Of a stretch of DNA of 60,000 nt, positions 31,918 to 43,600 are shown piece by piece. Position 1 is the stretch's first letter; every line of letters begins with the position of its first letter. Source of the DNA: Polytrichum commune (taxonomy: Eukaryota > Streptophyta > Polytrichopsida > Polytrichales > Polytrichaceae). Both the position numbers and the translations under genes were made by a program. The stretch covers positions 28,013,501-28,073,500 of the forward strand of contig OX485805.1 of the NCBI GenBank assembly GCA_950295325.1. Direction: 5' to 3'. Below the pieces are notes generated by a model that searched no databases, was not told the DNA's origin, and worked only from the letters and a program-made list of their open reading frames with translations.

Positions 31918-34900
31918 CTAAGAAGACCGGTGCTTCTTCGGAGCCGATCCCTCCTTTGAGTGACTCCCCAACCCGCTGACGGCGGATGAGCCCCCTGCCG
32001 GCGACGCCTTCTGCAGCCGCGTGAGCATCCTCCTCATGTTCGGAGACGGAGCAACCTCGTCCTCCGAATCCGCTGCCCTCTCGGCCCGTGAGGTAGCGGT
32101 CCCTGGTGTCCCGGAGACTGTCCCTGGGGTTCCAGAAGCTGTCCCCATCCGGATGCTTCGGACTGGAGAAGGATCGCTTCCGGTGCCCTGCTCCGGATTC
32201 CGTCCGCCCGAGACTGAAGCCGTCCGCGGATCCCTGTTGGAGGCCGCCCTTGAGTGTGGCGGAGGAAATGGACTCACCACTTGGCAGTCCCGTGGAGACG
32301 ATGGCGAGGCGTGGGTCATAGGGGCCTTGCCCCTACTCGGAGTGGCCTCCCGATCGGAAGTCTGGTGCCGGATCGGCGTCCTAGCCCTATCCGGAGTCCG
32401 GGACCTATCCGAGTTCCGCGGAACAGGGGTGTGAGCCCAAAAGGGTGCCCACATTTAGTCTTAGACCCTTGAAACGTTAGTTGATGCACTTTGAAGTAGC
32501 ATGTTACTTCACAAAAATATAAAAAGAGTGAAATGTTAGTCTTAGAAGTACCATGTTGTAAGAGGCTAGGATGTGAGTTGTTATTGTGTTTTTACCTTCG
32601 GAAGGATTTGAGTGAATGAGGATAGGTAAGGAGAACTTGGATTGAGTAGTTAGTGAGTAGGCTAGTACAAATGGATGGAGACAACCAAAGTGACTCAAGA
32701 GGCAAGTGCATTCGAATTGGGATGAATGGAGGATCACATGGAGCGCACAAGTGGACCACCTCATCATGGCCACTTAATGGGGAAGGCCCAAGGAAGAATG
32801 CAAGGTGGAGGATAAGCAAATTCTCAAAGCACCAATCAAATCACGAGTTAAGCATCGTGGTTTGAATTAAGTGGTGAGCGACGATTTGGGAAAGTAAGGG
32901 GAGAAAGTTATGGCGGCGGAAAGCGAAGGAGGCTAAGTTTGGGTTGAAGCATCCCAAGTTTGGTAAAGTGTGGTAGGTAGAAAGCCAAGGCTAGTTAAAT
33001 GTTCGAATTAGGATCCTTGTTGATCATTTGAGGGAGGAAGGCTTAGAAGATAGGATTGGCGCCTACTAAGTAGGAGGAAATCTCAAGGGCTTATCGTGAG
33101 CCTTGAGGGTGCTCACCCCCTCAAGCTTACTATATAATCCCTCATTCTTCCCTCACTCATCCTCTCTTTCCTTTGTGCTCCAAGGCACCCCACGAGTTAT
33201 AAGTGTGGGTGTGGGAAGCCATATTGGAGCACATGTGTGTGCTTAGTTTTTAGTTTGAGAGCCAAGGCTTGTTAGCCTTGAAGAAGGCTTGACCTCTTGG
33301 TAGAATTAGTGTTGACGTGAAGGATTTTAAAGTTAATTCATGATTCCAATTTGTGGTACTTTAAGTTCATGTTTTGAATACACGTGGTTGCAAGTTCCAT
33401 GTTTAAGAGTTGAGCACTTGATGTTGTGATGAGTGCAAAAATATACTTGTGTGGATTAGTTAGTCTTAGTGAAGTTAGGAAATTCTCTCTCCCCCTCTCC
33501 TCTCTAGGATTTTAGGATTTTAGGATTAGAGAAGAATTGTGTGATTAAAAAGGGGTTGTTAGTAGAATTAGGGAAATTAGGTAGGAAGATTAGTTAAGGG
33601 CTTGAATAATTAGTGAGGTAGTTGGGGATTACAACTACAAAGTTATGGGTTTATGAAGGAGCTGGGTTTATGAAGGAGCTGGGTTTGTTTAGTTAGAAAG
33701 TAAAGAGCTGGGTTTATGAAGGACCTGGGTTTGTTTAGTTAGAAGCTAAGGAGCTGGGTTCATGAAGGAGCTGGGTTTATGAAGGAGCTGGGTTTGTTTA
33801 GTTAGAAGCTAAGAAGCTGGGTTTATGAAGGAGCTGGGTTTATGAAGGAGCTAGGGTTTGTTTAGTTAGAAAGTAAAGAGCTGGGTTTATGAAGGACCTG
33901 GGTTTGTTTAGTTAGAAGCTAAGGAGCTGGGTTTATGAAGGAGCTGGGTTTATGAAGGAGCTAGGTTTATGTAATTAGAAAGTAAAGAGATGGGTTCATG
34001 AAGGAGCTTAGTAGATAGCCTACCTAATTAGCTCATAGACAAGTAGTTAGTTACATTATGCTAGTTAGTGTTATGTGTGGCTTTCACAAATAAATGTATT
34101 TGAGATTGACTATAGAGAATAGTGTTTTTTTTAACACTTGCATCCTCTCTTTAAAAATAAACCACGTGCACAACTTAATGGAGAATGTGGAGCCCTCTCG
34201 CGATGGCAAGACAAAGGAAGCAAAGACCAAAGTTAAATCCAAGACCACTTGAAGGGTGAACCTTGCACTATGGACTCATCCAAGTCCAAATCCAATACCG
34301 CGGAGGAATGTGAGCCCAAACCCACTACTCGGACTACGGACGCTTAAGGGTGGGGGGTTTGGCCTCACAAGGGGACTGGCCCCTTCCGGATCGGACCGAC
34401 CCGGTGCTCTTCCGCCTCACCTGGGGAGAACGGACCCTTTCCGGAGCCCCTCCGGAACTACCAGGCCGAGAGCCGCCTCCTTGTTGGCTGGGTCCTGCAG
34501 AGGCCGGCGGATTCTGAACCAGGGCTACTTCACCAACCACCTCGTAGAGGGTTCCGGTTGGTGACCCTGGCGGACCCGGATAGAGCACCCTCCGCGGTGT
34601 TCCGCTTGGCGGGACCACCCTCTGGATTTCCGCCAGGAGATCCTTTATCGTTCGTGAATACTTCACGAGGATGGGGAGGGTCTGCCTGGCGGAAGCGGGA
34701 TCTCCGGACTCCATCATCCGGTCGTAGACATGTGCCTTGTTAACGATCTCCGCCGGATGACCCACCAGTTCCCGGATCCGGCTGAAGAGCACTGCCTGCT
34801 CCGCATGGTACTTCCGGATCTCCTCGCTCTTCTGACTCAGCTCCTGAGTCATGGCCGCTACCTGGGCGGTGAGGTGGGCGTTCTCCGTCTTGGCCTGCTC

Positions 34901-35935
34901 CAACTCCTTCCGGTCCGCCCTCTTTGCCAATTCCCGGAGAATGTTTCCGGGTCCGCAGTCGTCCAGAGCATGGTTCGCCCCCTTGACGATGTGCTCCAGT
35001 CGGTAATACTGGGTCTTGAGGTCCTCCATCCCCTCCTGGAACCGCTTGAATGGATTCTCCGGAAAGTCCCAAGCGGATAGGTCCACATTTCGCCATGGGG
35101 TCTCCCGGCTGGGTCCGGCTTCCGGATGTTGGTGAGGGGGAGGGGGAGAGAGTGGCCTCGAGACGGTCGGCGGCGGGCTTCCGGGTGACGAGGGAGGTGC
35201 TTCCGGAAGAATAGGGTCGCTGGAGGTCTCCGTCTCGACGTCTCCGGCTTCCGGAAGCAGCTTGTAGGTGACCTCATCCGCCGCTATTGTGAGCAGGTCC
35301 TCCTCCTCTGCCATGATGCAGTCGAAATGCTGGTAGAGGTGCAAAATGAAGGGGGAGAGGAAGGAGGGTTTCCGGCCAATATGGGGGAGGGCCCGCCCCA
35401 CTATCTCCTGGATAATCAGCCCCCAGTTCACCGGCCGGACTCCGGACATGGCACCGAACAGCGTGTTAGCCATGGTAAGGCTGATCCGCTTCGGCTTGTC
35501 CGGGTTAAGGATAGGCAAGAGGAATTCCAACACCCTCCTTTCCCTTAGGTTCCGGCAGTTCCCGGGGCGGAAGCCGTCCTTCGGATCCGCGTCCCCTCTA
35601 AATTTTCCGGCGAACAAGCCGTCGCGGCGGCCAGCCCATCCTTCTGTAATCCCCCGAGGAAACCCGTAGACCCTGTTCCAAATATCCGGAGTCCAGTGTC
35701 CCGGATCTCTCCTCTTCGTCCCTAACCACTGATTTCCTCTCTCAAACTTAAACTCTCGGAGAGTATCTTCGGCTCGGAGGTTCCAGGGTTTGGCTAGCAA
35801 CCCTGCGCAACCCATAACCCGGAGATCCTCCGCGAGCTCCTGTAGCTCCCTATCCTCCCTCGGAATTGCAGGGATGAGGGCTTTGAGCGGAACCGGGATA
35901 GGTTCCCTCTGATCCTCTTCCCGGGCTTCCGGCAT
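31918..35935 (-). pseudogene. 690-codon transposon ORF, split by a solo LTR
   Basis: Reading starts at 35935 (MPEAREEDQREPIPV) and stays open 522 codons to 34370, where the family B LTR interrupts. It resumes at 32424 for 168 codons to a stop at 31918; the join is GRGQSP-VPRNSDRSR in frame. The first ~230 residues form a conserved-looking block (HWTPDIWNRVYGFPRGI, ANTLFGAMSGVRPVNWGLII, SPFILHLYQHFDC), reminiscent of the putative plant transposon protein family. A Pro/Ser linker follows, then a coiled coil (KELEQAKTENAHLTAQVAAM...) and an Arg/Ser-rich tail (RSRTPDRARTPIR). No catalytic motif was recognised. Apart from the LTR no other break was noticed, so the gene was probably intact until recently. 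Gag-like or regulatory roles are possible; none is shown. Confidence 0.6.
32430..34369 (+). mobile_element. Solo LTR, family B, second copy, 1,940 bp
   Basis: It has the same TGTGAGCCC...GGCCTCACA ends and identical length as the copy at 27255. Its own target duplication, AGGGG, lies at 32425-32429 and 34370-34374. The different duplications show that the two LTRs are independent solo insertions and not the two ends of one element. It interrupts the 690-codon ORF on the opposite strand. Confidence 0.93.
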
Positions 35936-36589
35936 TTTCCTCTTCTCTCAATTCCCGGCTCAATCCTCTCTTCCGGATTCCTTCCCTTCCGTCTAATTGC
36001 CACAGAGTCCCGGCAAGCCCACTGCCGGTGACTGAAAAGTGCAGAGTCCCAGCAATCCCACTGCTGGCGGCTCGAAAGAATGAACACCTCACCACTTGTT
36101 CTCTCAACAGGTTGCCTTTTTCAGAAAAAAGTGGGAGGGAGAAGGAAGGGACCCTTAAATATCCTTCCCCCCTCTTCCTTCCCCTGTTACCGTTTGGTTT
36201 AACGGAAAACGGTTACCAACCGTTTTCCGGCGGTTCTCACCAACGGTTTTACTAACATTTTTACCAACGGCTTTCTTTTCCCCCAACCGTCATAAGGCCC
36301 GTTATAACCGCCACTTCCGGGCCGTTGGGTAATCTTGGCGCGTCCGTTACTGGGTCCGGACCAATGGTTTGGACCATGATTACATGGTCCGCCCATCCTA
36401 TTTGACGGACCGGTCATAGTACTTATTTAGAGTCGTTTTACCGCACAAGGCGGGGTTAGAATACTCTATTTCCTAGTACCATTAATTTTGTCCTAATAGA
36501 CCCTATTATCCTCAGATAAGCAAGGTAAAATACGGAAATTGAATCCGTATTTCCGTATTTCTGTCTTTCCGTCGAATTTGGACTCCCAC
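35936..36589. promoter_or_regulatory. Upstream region of the 690-codon transposon ORF
   Basis: No gene is visible. It contains several related CGGTTTTCC/ACCGTTTT and ACGGTTTT motifs at 36187-36290, including AACGGAAAACGGTTACC, and a run of TCCGGACCAATGGTTTGGACC near 36352-36372. As the 5' flank of the minus-strand ORF it probably contains its promoter; this is from position only. Confidence 0.35.
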
Positions 36590-36710
36590 ATCCCCCCCCC
36601 CCCGTCCGCCCCCATTCCCAACCCCCGTCCGGGGGGGGGGGGAACTTGTTCCCGACCCGTCCGCCCCGTTCCCGCCCCACCCTCGTCCCCCGTCCGCCCC
36701 ACACCCTCCT
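36590..36710. repeat. C/G-run tract, right subterminal
   Basis: Runs of C (13) and G (13) alternate with GTCCGCCCC and GTTCCCG(A)CCC, matching the left subterminal tract at 30145-30540 in direct orientation. Confidence 0.9.
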
Positions 36711-36987
36711 TAGTCATATTTTACTACTTTGATTTTAACAGAATGATAAACATAATGGCAAAATGGTTTACCTGGCGCTAGGCATATCCACGTCCACGTC
36801 GGCCTTTTCTGCCACATAGGACACCACCTTGGCAAGAAGGTAAGTATTTTACCCACCCTACTAGCTTCCCCCTAGGTTGACCCTACATGGACCCTATTGT
36901 GTCGTGACGGAGGGGTCCGTCACGACACGACACGTCATGACGGCACGACACCGTCATAACGGCGGGATAGACAACCCTGGCATACAC

Positions 36988-37829
36988 CCATTCCAATAAA
37001 AAGTTGTTGCCTCACACACCTCCTCCTTGTTTCCTTAAATCATAAGTTTTCAATAATACTTAAGTTGTACACCATACAATACACTCCAATTCATACTACC
37101 CGCATTGCATTCTTCATTTATTACTGCTAATCTAATTAGTTTGTGGATTAGCCCTTAAGTATAGTTTAAGTATCCCTAAACAATATGGCTCTCACAATCT
37201 TAACCGCTAATCACAAAACAATGTAGCATAAACCCATTCCAATAAAAATTGGGTGCCTCACACAACTACTCACATGAGGCTCCCATCTAGGCTAACCTTA
37301 TGCTTGACTGAAGGCCATTTAAATCTAACTCCACCCTTGACATGTGAACCTCCTTAATCAAACACTCACCACCAAGGGCTTTATAAGTTTTAATGTTAAG
37401 AACGCATGTGGGCACAATATTGGGCTCACATAGTGCTGACGTCAGCCCTAATTTATGTATATTTCAACGGAATTGGGCTCCATTTTCAACAAATGTTTCT
37501 ACTAATACCCCCTAAACCCACGGTAATACACCCACTTTCTGTCAAAATTTATACCAAACGCTCTCCGCTCTCCAAACGCTGCTCTCCGCTCTACGCTCAC
37601 ATACTTGAGTTTCCCAGTGTGACGGCTCAAGGGGAAAAGCTATTTTGCGAGCGGTGAGCGGTGAGCGGTAAGTTTTCTAGAATATTGAAATTTTGTGTGG
37701 TGAAACATGCCCTATGACCGCGGTGTAAAACTAACTTTTGAAATATTTATTGACAAATTTATTGACAAAAAGAACCTATAACCATGGGTGAGGGACCTAT
37801 ACTGTATTTGCTTGCACCTTCTATTACAA
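36988..37829. other. Non-coding DNA with a duplicated target segment
   Basis: No gene is visible. The stretch CCCGCATTGCATTCTTCATT...CACAAAACAAT(C/G)TAGCATA appears before the transposon (29837-29914) and again at about 37098-37230. CCCATTCCAATAAAAA follows at both 36987 and 37231. The DNA transposon therefore landed in one copy of an existing short duplication. Confidence 0.5.
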
Positions 37830-38690
37830 GGTTTGTAGGTTGGGAATGGGTCTCGGATGGTTACAGGTTGTCATTTGAGGTGGACTAAGTCCCACTTGGA
37901 GACCACCTAGGATCCGAGGCCTCATGGCTGCGGTATCATTTCAGACTGGGTATAAGGTTTGTAGGTTGGGAATGGGTCTCGGATGGTTACAGGTTGTCAT
38001 TTGAGGTGGACTAAATCCCACTTGGACAAGGCCTCGGATCCGAGGCCTCATGGCTTGAGCCCCTACATTCTGATTGTGTTTAAAGGGTGTGGTTTCTGGG
38101 TGGGTCTCGGCATTTCAAGTGGATGGGCTAGTTTGCAGAAGGCCTCAGATCCGAGGTCTGTTGGCCTAGGGGTTTGCTCTTTGATTTGAGGTCAAGTTTA
38201 TTGTTTCAGGTTGAATGTAGGCATGCCATGTTTGGGTTTCATGTTTAGCTACATTCAACCTGACTCCATAAATTTGAAGTCGAATCATTGGTTTCAATTT
38301 GGGTCTCTTAGATTTCATGTTCGGTCTCGGCATGGCCACTTTGGACAAGGCCTAGGGGTTTTATGTCTGATTTGAGGTCAAGTTTATCGCTTCGTGTTGA
38401 ATGTAGGCATGCCATGTTTGGGTTTCATACTTAGCTACTTTCAACATGAAGCCATAAATTTGATATCAAATCATTGGTTTCAATTTGGGTCTCTTAGATA
38501 TCATGTTCGGTCTCGGCATGGCACTTTGGACAAGGCTTAGGGGTTTAAAGTTTGATTTGAGGTCAAGTTTATGCTTTCCGGTTGAATGTAGGCATGCCAT
38601 GTTTGGGTTTCATGTTTAGCTACTTTCAACCTGAAGCCATAAATTTGATATCAAATCATTGGTTTCGGGTTTAGTGTCGTTGTTGTACAC
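37830..38690. repeat. Two-part tandem repeat near the minus-strand methyltransferase-like gene
   Basis: About two units of ~125 bp (GGTTTGTAGGTTGGGAATGG...GATCCGAGGCCTCATGGC) lie at 37830-38060. The perfect palindrome GGCCTCGGATCCGAGGCC is at 38030-38047. Three units of ~184 bp follow from about 38165 to 38680, each with TTTGAGGTCAAGTTTAT, TTGAATGTAGGCATGCCATG and AATCATTGGTTTC. They lie just beyond the 3' end of the gene at 38825. Confidence 0.88.
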
Positions 38691-38824
38691 TTTAGTCAAC
38701 TTGTAGACCATTGTGTAATATAGGTGTGCACCTCATATCATTGTTGGAAATAGTCATGCAAAGATATTAGCAAAGACACATGAATGCCAAGTTTTAAATA
38801 ATGGTAGTGAATACAATGAAAAAC

Positions 38825-41800
38825 TCAGCTCTCATCCGAGGAGTCTTCACGATCAGACTCTAGAGCTTTGATATCACAGAACTCAATACATCTACCTGGA
38901 TAAGATTTAGGAATAACAAAACGATAAAATCCACTAGCTAGTTCAATTGCAGTGTCATTTGCGTAGGAAGGGAGATCCCAAGTCTTTGGAGGACTTGGAT
39001 AAAACGTAGGGTCACAAAAGAAAGGTCGGTGACTTGGATAGGTCATTGGTCCATATCTGCAAAAACCAAAAGCACCATGGTTAGGGCTCCGTATTAGATA
39101 CAACGATGCTCAAAAGTAAAACAAATGCTTGAGAACATGTTAAACAAACTCACTTACTGAATCGAGACTTCTTCACAATTCTGGGGACCACAAGAACATC
39201 GCCCTCCGGGTCCTCACTACTTGCCGTTGCTATAGAAGTGACCTCAGGAGCAACAGTTGAACGAATCAAGGGTTTAAGTACGGCATGGAAAATGGCCTGA
39301 TCAGCCTCTAACGCCACAATGTGACGCTCGACGTTGCGGGACGCATGGATGGAAGATCCTACAATAACAATAATGACAATAAAATTAGTGTAATATCTCT
39401 AGAACTACCAACAAATAGTTCAAGATGTCATATGGAAGATTGAAATAACATACCCGTAGCAGCAATGCAGTCTAAGACAACATCCCCAGGAGAGGTAGAA
39501 CTCTGAATTAACATCTGCATTAAAAGAGTAGACTTCTCTCTTGGACCTCGCCACGGCGTGGGTCCATTCATGAGCTGATCCTCACGAGAGACGAGATTCT
39601 GCAGAATATCGTCTCTCGATACATCTACCCCGTGTCGGTCAAGAGCGGGAACAGGCTGAAATGAGAATTTGGAAGCAGGCTTGCCAGGCATGGTCCTCAC
39701 GACCAATGTAATCTTGAAACGCATAGTTTGACATGGTCCACAATTAATGAACTTGTTAACTGAGAACAATGAACAAAAATTATGATAAAATGATTATGTA
39801 GCATTCGTGTCAAACAATATTTTAATATTGTTAAAAAACTAAAGAGTAAATTTAATGAGAGAGTTAACTTACAGTGACACCGAGATTAATCGGGGACGTC
39901 AGATGAAGGCGGTTCATACCCCACCACTCCTTACGAACTTGAAAACCGAAACACACACAATATCCAAGAATCATGGCTTTTGTAGTCATTCGAAAAGGGT
40001 GAAATAAAATGATAGCCCCGTCATCATGCAAATGGTTATCTGCAAAATCGAAGACAGGCTGAAGCCACTCGTCAGCTTCTTGATTCCAAGTAGGAATCGA
40101 CGTTGGTGGGTTGGAGATCCCTGGAACCGGCAAGCCCTCCGGGATATCGGCAAGTATCAAGTCCAAACAGGGCTGGACACCGGCAATCCCCTTATAGTAT
40201 CGAACTTTGCTTTTGGAATGCTGAACAGTAAAGAAACACACCCATAAATTAGTACATATACATAGAATGGTACAATTATTTGGCAATGAGGAAATAGTCC
40301 CACTGACCACACCTGCTATTTAACCACACGAATGTATCCCTAATGTTTTCATGAATACGGAAAAACTCATCCTTGCACTGTACTGGCCAACTTTCGTTAT
40401 GTAGAACCACTATTCTGAAGGAGTTGTGGGGGAATGAGACAGTTCCATTAGTAGCAACAGTTGCTGCTGATGGCGATGCACAGACAGAAATGTAGCACAA
40501 TAAAGAAACCTAGATATTCAGAGTTTAAGTTGACTTGCAATCATTACTGAGCCCTTAGTATCAGAACTGACATAAGGAAACTGAAACCTAAGGCAGCCTA
40601 ACTGAACCCTCAGAATCAGACTCTACAGACATTTATTGGCCATCACCCAAGGATGTGCCGACAATAACATTTGCTAAACAATTCCAGAAGTCCTAAAGTA
40701 CAGAAATGTAGAACAATATGGAAACGTGGATATTCAAAGTGTAATATGACCTGCATTCACAACTAAGCTACCCAAGGAAGCATAACTCAGACATTTATTG
40801 GCCCTCATGTAAATATGTAGAGAGATTAACAGTTGCTAAAGAATTACACACATTCGAAATTACATAAATTTATCACACTGTTTTGACTTGCAATCATTAG
40901 TAACCTACCCCTAATCAGATATGACAGAAGCAAAGTGAAACCTAACCAGCCTAACTGAAACAAAAAAACCACCCTACATACGTTATGTGGCCCTCAGGCA
41001 AACTTGAGTCTCGGTGCCGAGACTAAGATTTGCTAAACAATTTCAGATTTTCATAATTAAAGAAATTGCAATATAGACAAGTGGAAATCCAGATTGCAAT
41101 TAGACTTGTAATCATTCGTAACATGCCCTTAAAGACACCTGATTGATCATAAAGTTAATCAGGTATTTTATGGTTGATTGGCATGCACATTTTGAGATCC
41201 ATTAGCATCTCATATGCTCTCATATACCTCTGTAATGGTTTGACACACGTAAACAAGTAAAGATGACATTTCACAACTACAAGCCTTGCCATATAACAGT
41301 CAAATCTAGCCATGTGTATAAGAAAAGTGTTTGATATGAATCTATATAATTGTTCTCACTTTACATACTTTGGAAATAAAAAACAATACTTTTGGCATAA
41401 GAGGTAAAATGATAAATACCTTAAGCATGAAGCTTTTCACGTCCTTGTAATAAGAGGTGTAGTCATCTGAGCTACCGCCTAGGACTTCCTTCATGGAGGC
41501 ATTGAGAAAAAGCTCGTCAATGTGGCTATCGTTCTCCTCACCCAAATTAAAAACAGGACTCAATTGGTCGTATGAGGAATCCCGTTTTGTACCTCGGGAG
41601 AAAGTATGAGCTTGAGATCTTGAATCATTGGTCGGGGTTGGAGAAACTAGACTTTTACCTTCTGGCTCAAAATGCAGATTCATCTTCTTTTTCCCCCTCA
41701 TGTTAGTCTTCTCCAATGACCTTTGAAGTTTTTCCAATTCTTTCTGTGCGGCTTTCTCCTCTGCCTCCTTCAATCTAAGGGCCTTCTTCCTATCCTCTTC

Positions 41801-42087
41801 AAGACGTCGCGAGAGGGCCTTTGCCCTCTCACGCTCGTCCTCTATGCCCTGTAAGTCAATCATCTCCACACCAGATTCTCCAACTGCATCCCTCGCGTCT
41901 CCTCCTCCATCTCATCAAAGGATCCCACCCAAAGGACGTGAGACCGAGTGGCAGTCCCCCACGCCGAAGTAGGCTGAAAAGCCTCGTCGGGTGCTACCAC
42001 GGGTTCACTGTCCAAAAGGTCCGAAAATCGACCTTGCGATGATGCCGGAGACGGAGAACGATAATGTTGGCTCCGAGTTGTAACCAT
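38825..42087 (-). CDS. Beta-class amino-methyltransferase-like protein, multi-exon, probably decaying
   Basis: The C-terminal exons are clear: 40220-39873 with LDLILADIPEGLPVPG (motif IV position) and HLHDDGAIILFHPF; about 39727-39454 with PWRGPREKSTLLMQML and PGDVVLDCIAATG (motif I); 39358-39154 with GSSIHASRNVERHIVALEAD (motif II); and 39056-38825, ending LESDREDSSDES. The N-terminus starts at 42087 (MVTTRSQHYRSPSP). A 1-nt frameshift near 41900 leads into a coiled coil (RRLEEDRKKALRLKEAEEKA) ending at a GTATTT donor at 41419. Exons between 41413 and 40310 are uncertain; about 40494-40312 is one candidate. The 39727 exon seems to have CAA where the plus copy has a CAG acceptor. It shares the intron inside motif I with the plus copy. 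No ParB-like part was found. Activity is doubtful. Confidence 0.6.
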
Positions 42088-43212
42088 AAACCCGCAATGG
42101 ATTTGGTCACTGGAGCCAACAACCTAAACTAATGTGGTATTAGGGTAAAGACAACCTGCACCTGCAACCACCACCAAATCTTATGGTCTGCTGGTCATCA
42201 ATCCAGCCTCACCATAAGGGAATACAAGCACCGCCCACTTGGTGCACACACAAGGGTCTCGTCGGTCATTACTCCGACCTCACCCCCACAATACCTTATC
42301 ACAAATTAGGACAACACAAAATGGGGCAATGTTGGAAGACTCCAACATAACAACCCGCCACGGGGGAAGGTACCACAACAAAATACAATAAACAATGCAA
42401 TAACAGCACTGGATCCTCTTCCCCAAAACAACACTTAAACAGAAATTGAAAGCGACCGCAACCAACTGGCACACGCCTGCAGTTGGTGGTCAAAAATCAA
42501 AAGCCCTGTTGCTTAGGAAAAGAAATTGTATAAGCACATCGCTCATCTAGTCTACAACATAAAATCCTCTCCTCCCTGAAGTACCTAGAATCTGTGTTTC
42601 TCAACACAATTCGCTCTTAACAATTATTTTGTTAAGTCGAATGAGGATTCCATGTGCCAATTTGCTTTACCCCTAGGCAATTCCCTAACAATCTATTAAA
42701 CCTCTCCCCAAATAAAGCCCAACAACAATCTAATAAACCTATCCCCAAATAATCCTAACAACAATCCCTCAACAAACTAATAAACCTAACCCAAAGTAAA
42801 TCCTACACCTATCCCCAAATAAATCACAACGTCCTTATTTTCTTTATAAACATAAGAACATGGAAGATCTCCGCTTATGCCAAGCACCTCTATCAAGTCG
42901 TTGTAGGAGAAAAATGAGCTAACCGCAAATTCGCTGGGATCCCACGTCCTCCGCGTGTTGCCGGATGCTCCCGCGAACCTCTCCCGCAATGCTCCACCCC
43001 TCCCAACAAAATGATTTGGTACCAAATCTTGCACAACGCCCAAGGAACTCAAGAAGGTACTCTCAATATGTTCGCCGAAGTTGGTTATTCATAAATCCAA
43101 GAATTTCACACTCTTGAAATGTTGAATACCCCCAACACCCATGAAGAATGTCTCCGTCAAGATACACCTCTCTTAGATCCAAAAAATTGGTATCTTAGTT
43201 TATTGTGTATAT
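42088..43212. other. No gene recognised
   Basis: This is AT-rich, C-biased plus-strand DNA upstream of the minus-strand methyltransferase-like gene, so its promoter probably lies in the first few hundred bases. Short ORFs are unremarkable. Near 42690-42830 the phrase CCCCAAATAA recurs several times with AACAACAATC. Confidence 0.4.
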
Positions 43213-43241
43213 ATAGATAGATAGATAGATAGATAGATATC
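43213..43241. repeat. Microsatellite (GATA)n
   Basis: About six tandem TAGA/GATA units directly follow a TATATA stretch. Confidence 0.95.
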
Positions 43242-43302
43242 TACCTAACACAATGATATGTTTTTTTGTTTTTTTTAAATAAAAATAAATAAATAAAATA
43301 GA

Positions 43303-43600
43303 CCCCCTGCCCCCCGCAGCAGAGGAGGGGAGGGTTGGGCGTAGGCTTAGGGGCTTGGGCGTAGGCTTAGGCGTACGCTGGGGGGGGAGGTTAGGTGTAG
43401 GCTTGGGGGGGGCTTAGGTGTAGGGGGGAAGGGTGAGAGGAAGGGGGGAGGAAGGGTGAGAGGAAGGTGAGAGGGGAGGAGAGGAAGGTACGGGGGGGAA
43501 GTACCGGGGGGGGGGGAGCCGCGGGCCCGGGCCACCAGCCGCCGCCGCAGCTCTGCTGCACTCCGGGACCGACCAGGAGCTTCGGCTCCAAGAGTCGGTT
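43303..43600. repeat. G-rich low-complexity tract
   Basis: The plus strand is strongly G-rich, with GGCTTAGG(G/C)GTAG(G/T) units, GGAAGGGTGAGAGGAAGG repeats and G runs of 7-12. It ends in a GC-rich hairpin-prone segment (GAGCTTCGGCTC) and a T run. On the opposite strand it reads as Pro/Ser-rich pseudo-ORFs. Several G runs fit intramolecular G-quadruplexes. Confidence 0.85.

Larger units (their letters stand above)
29915..36979. mobile_element. DNA transposon with TIRs and 8-bp target duplication (hAT-like)
   Basis: The left end reads CAAGGTTGTCTAT and the right end, inverted, reads CAGGGTTGTCTAT. The flanking 8 bases GCATACAC are identical at 29907-29914 and 36980-36987. Inside each end is a strong hairpin: 29952-29999 (14-bp arms GGCATAATGTCGTG) and 36899-36928 (13-bp arms GTGTCGTGACGGA). 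Eight-base duplications and CARGG-type ends fit hAT elements, but no hAT transposase was found. Its only large ORF is the 690-codon minus-strand gene. It is 7,065 bp long, of which 1,945 bp is an inserted solo LTR plus target duplication. Confidence 0.85.

Noticed and set aside
27255-34369. The two 1,940-bp repeats as the two LTRs of one retrotransposon
   Set aside because: Each has its own target duplication (CATGT, AGGGG), and the DNA between them is the methyltransferase 3' end and another transposon, not gag-pol.
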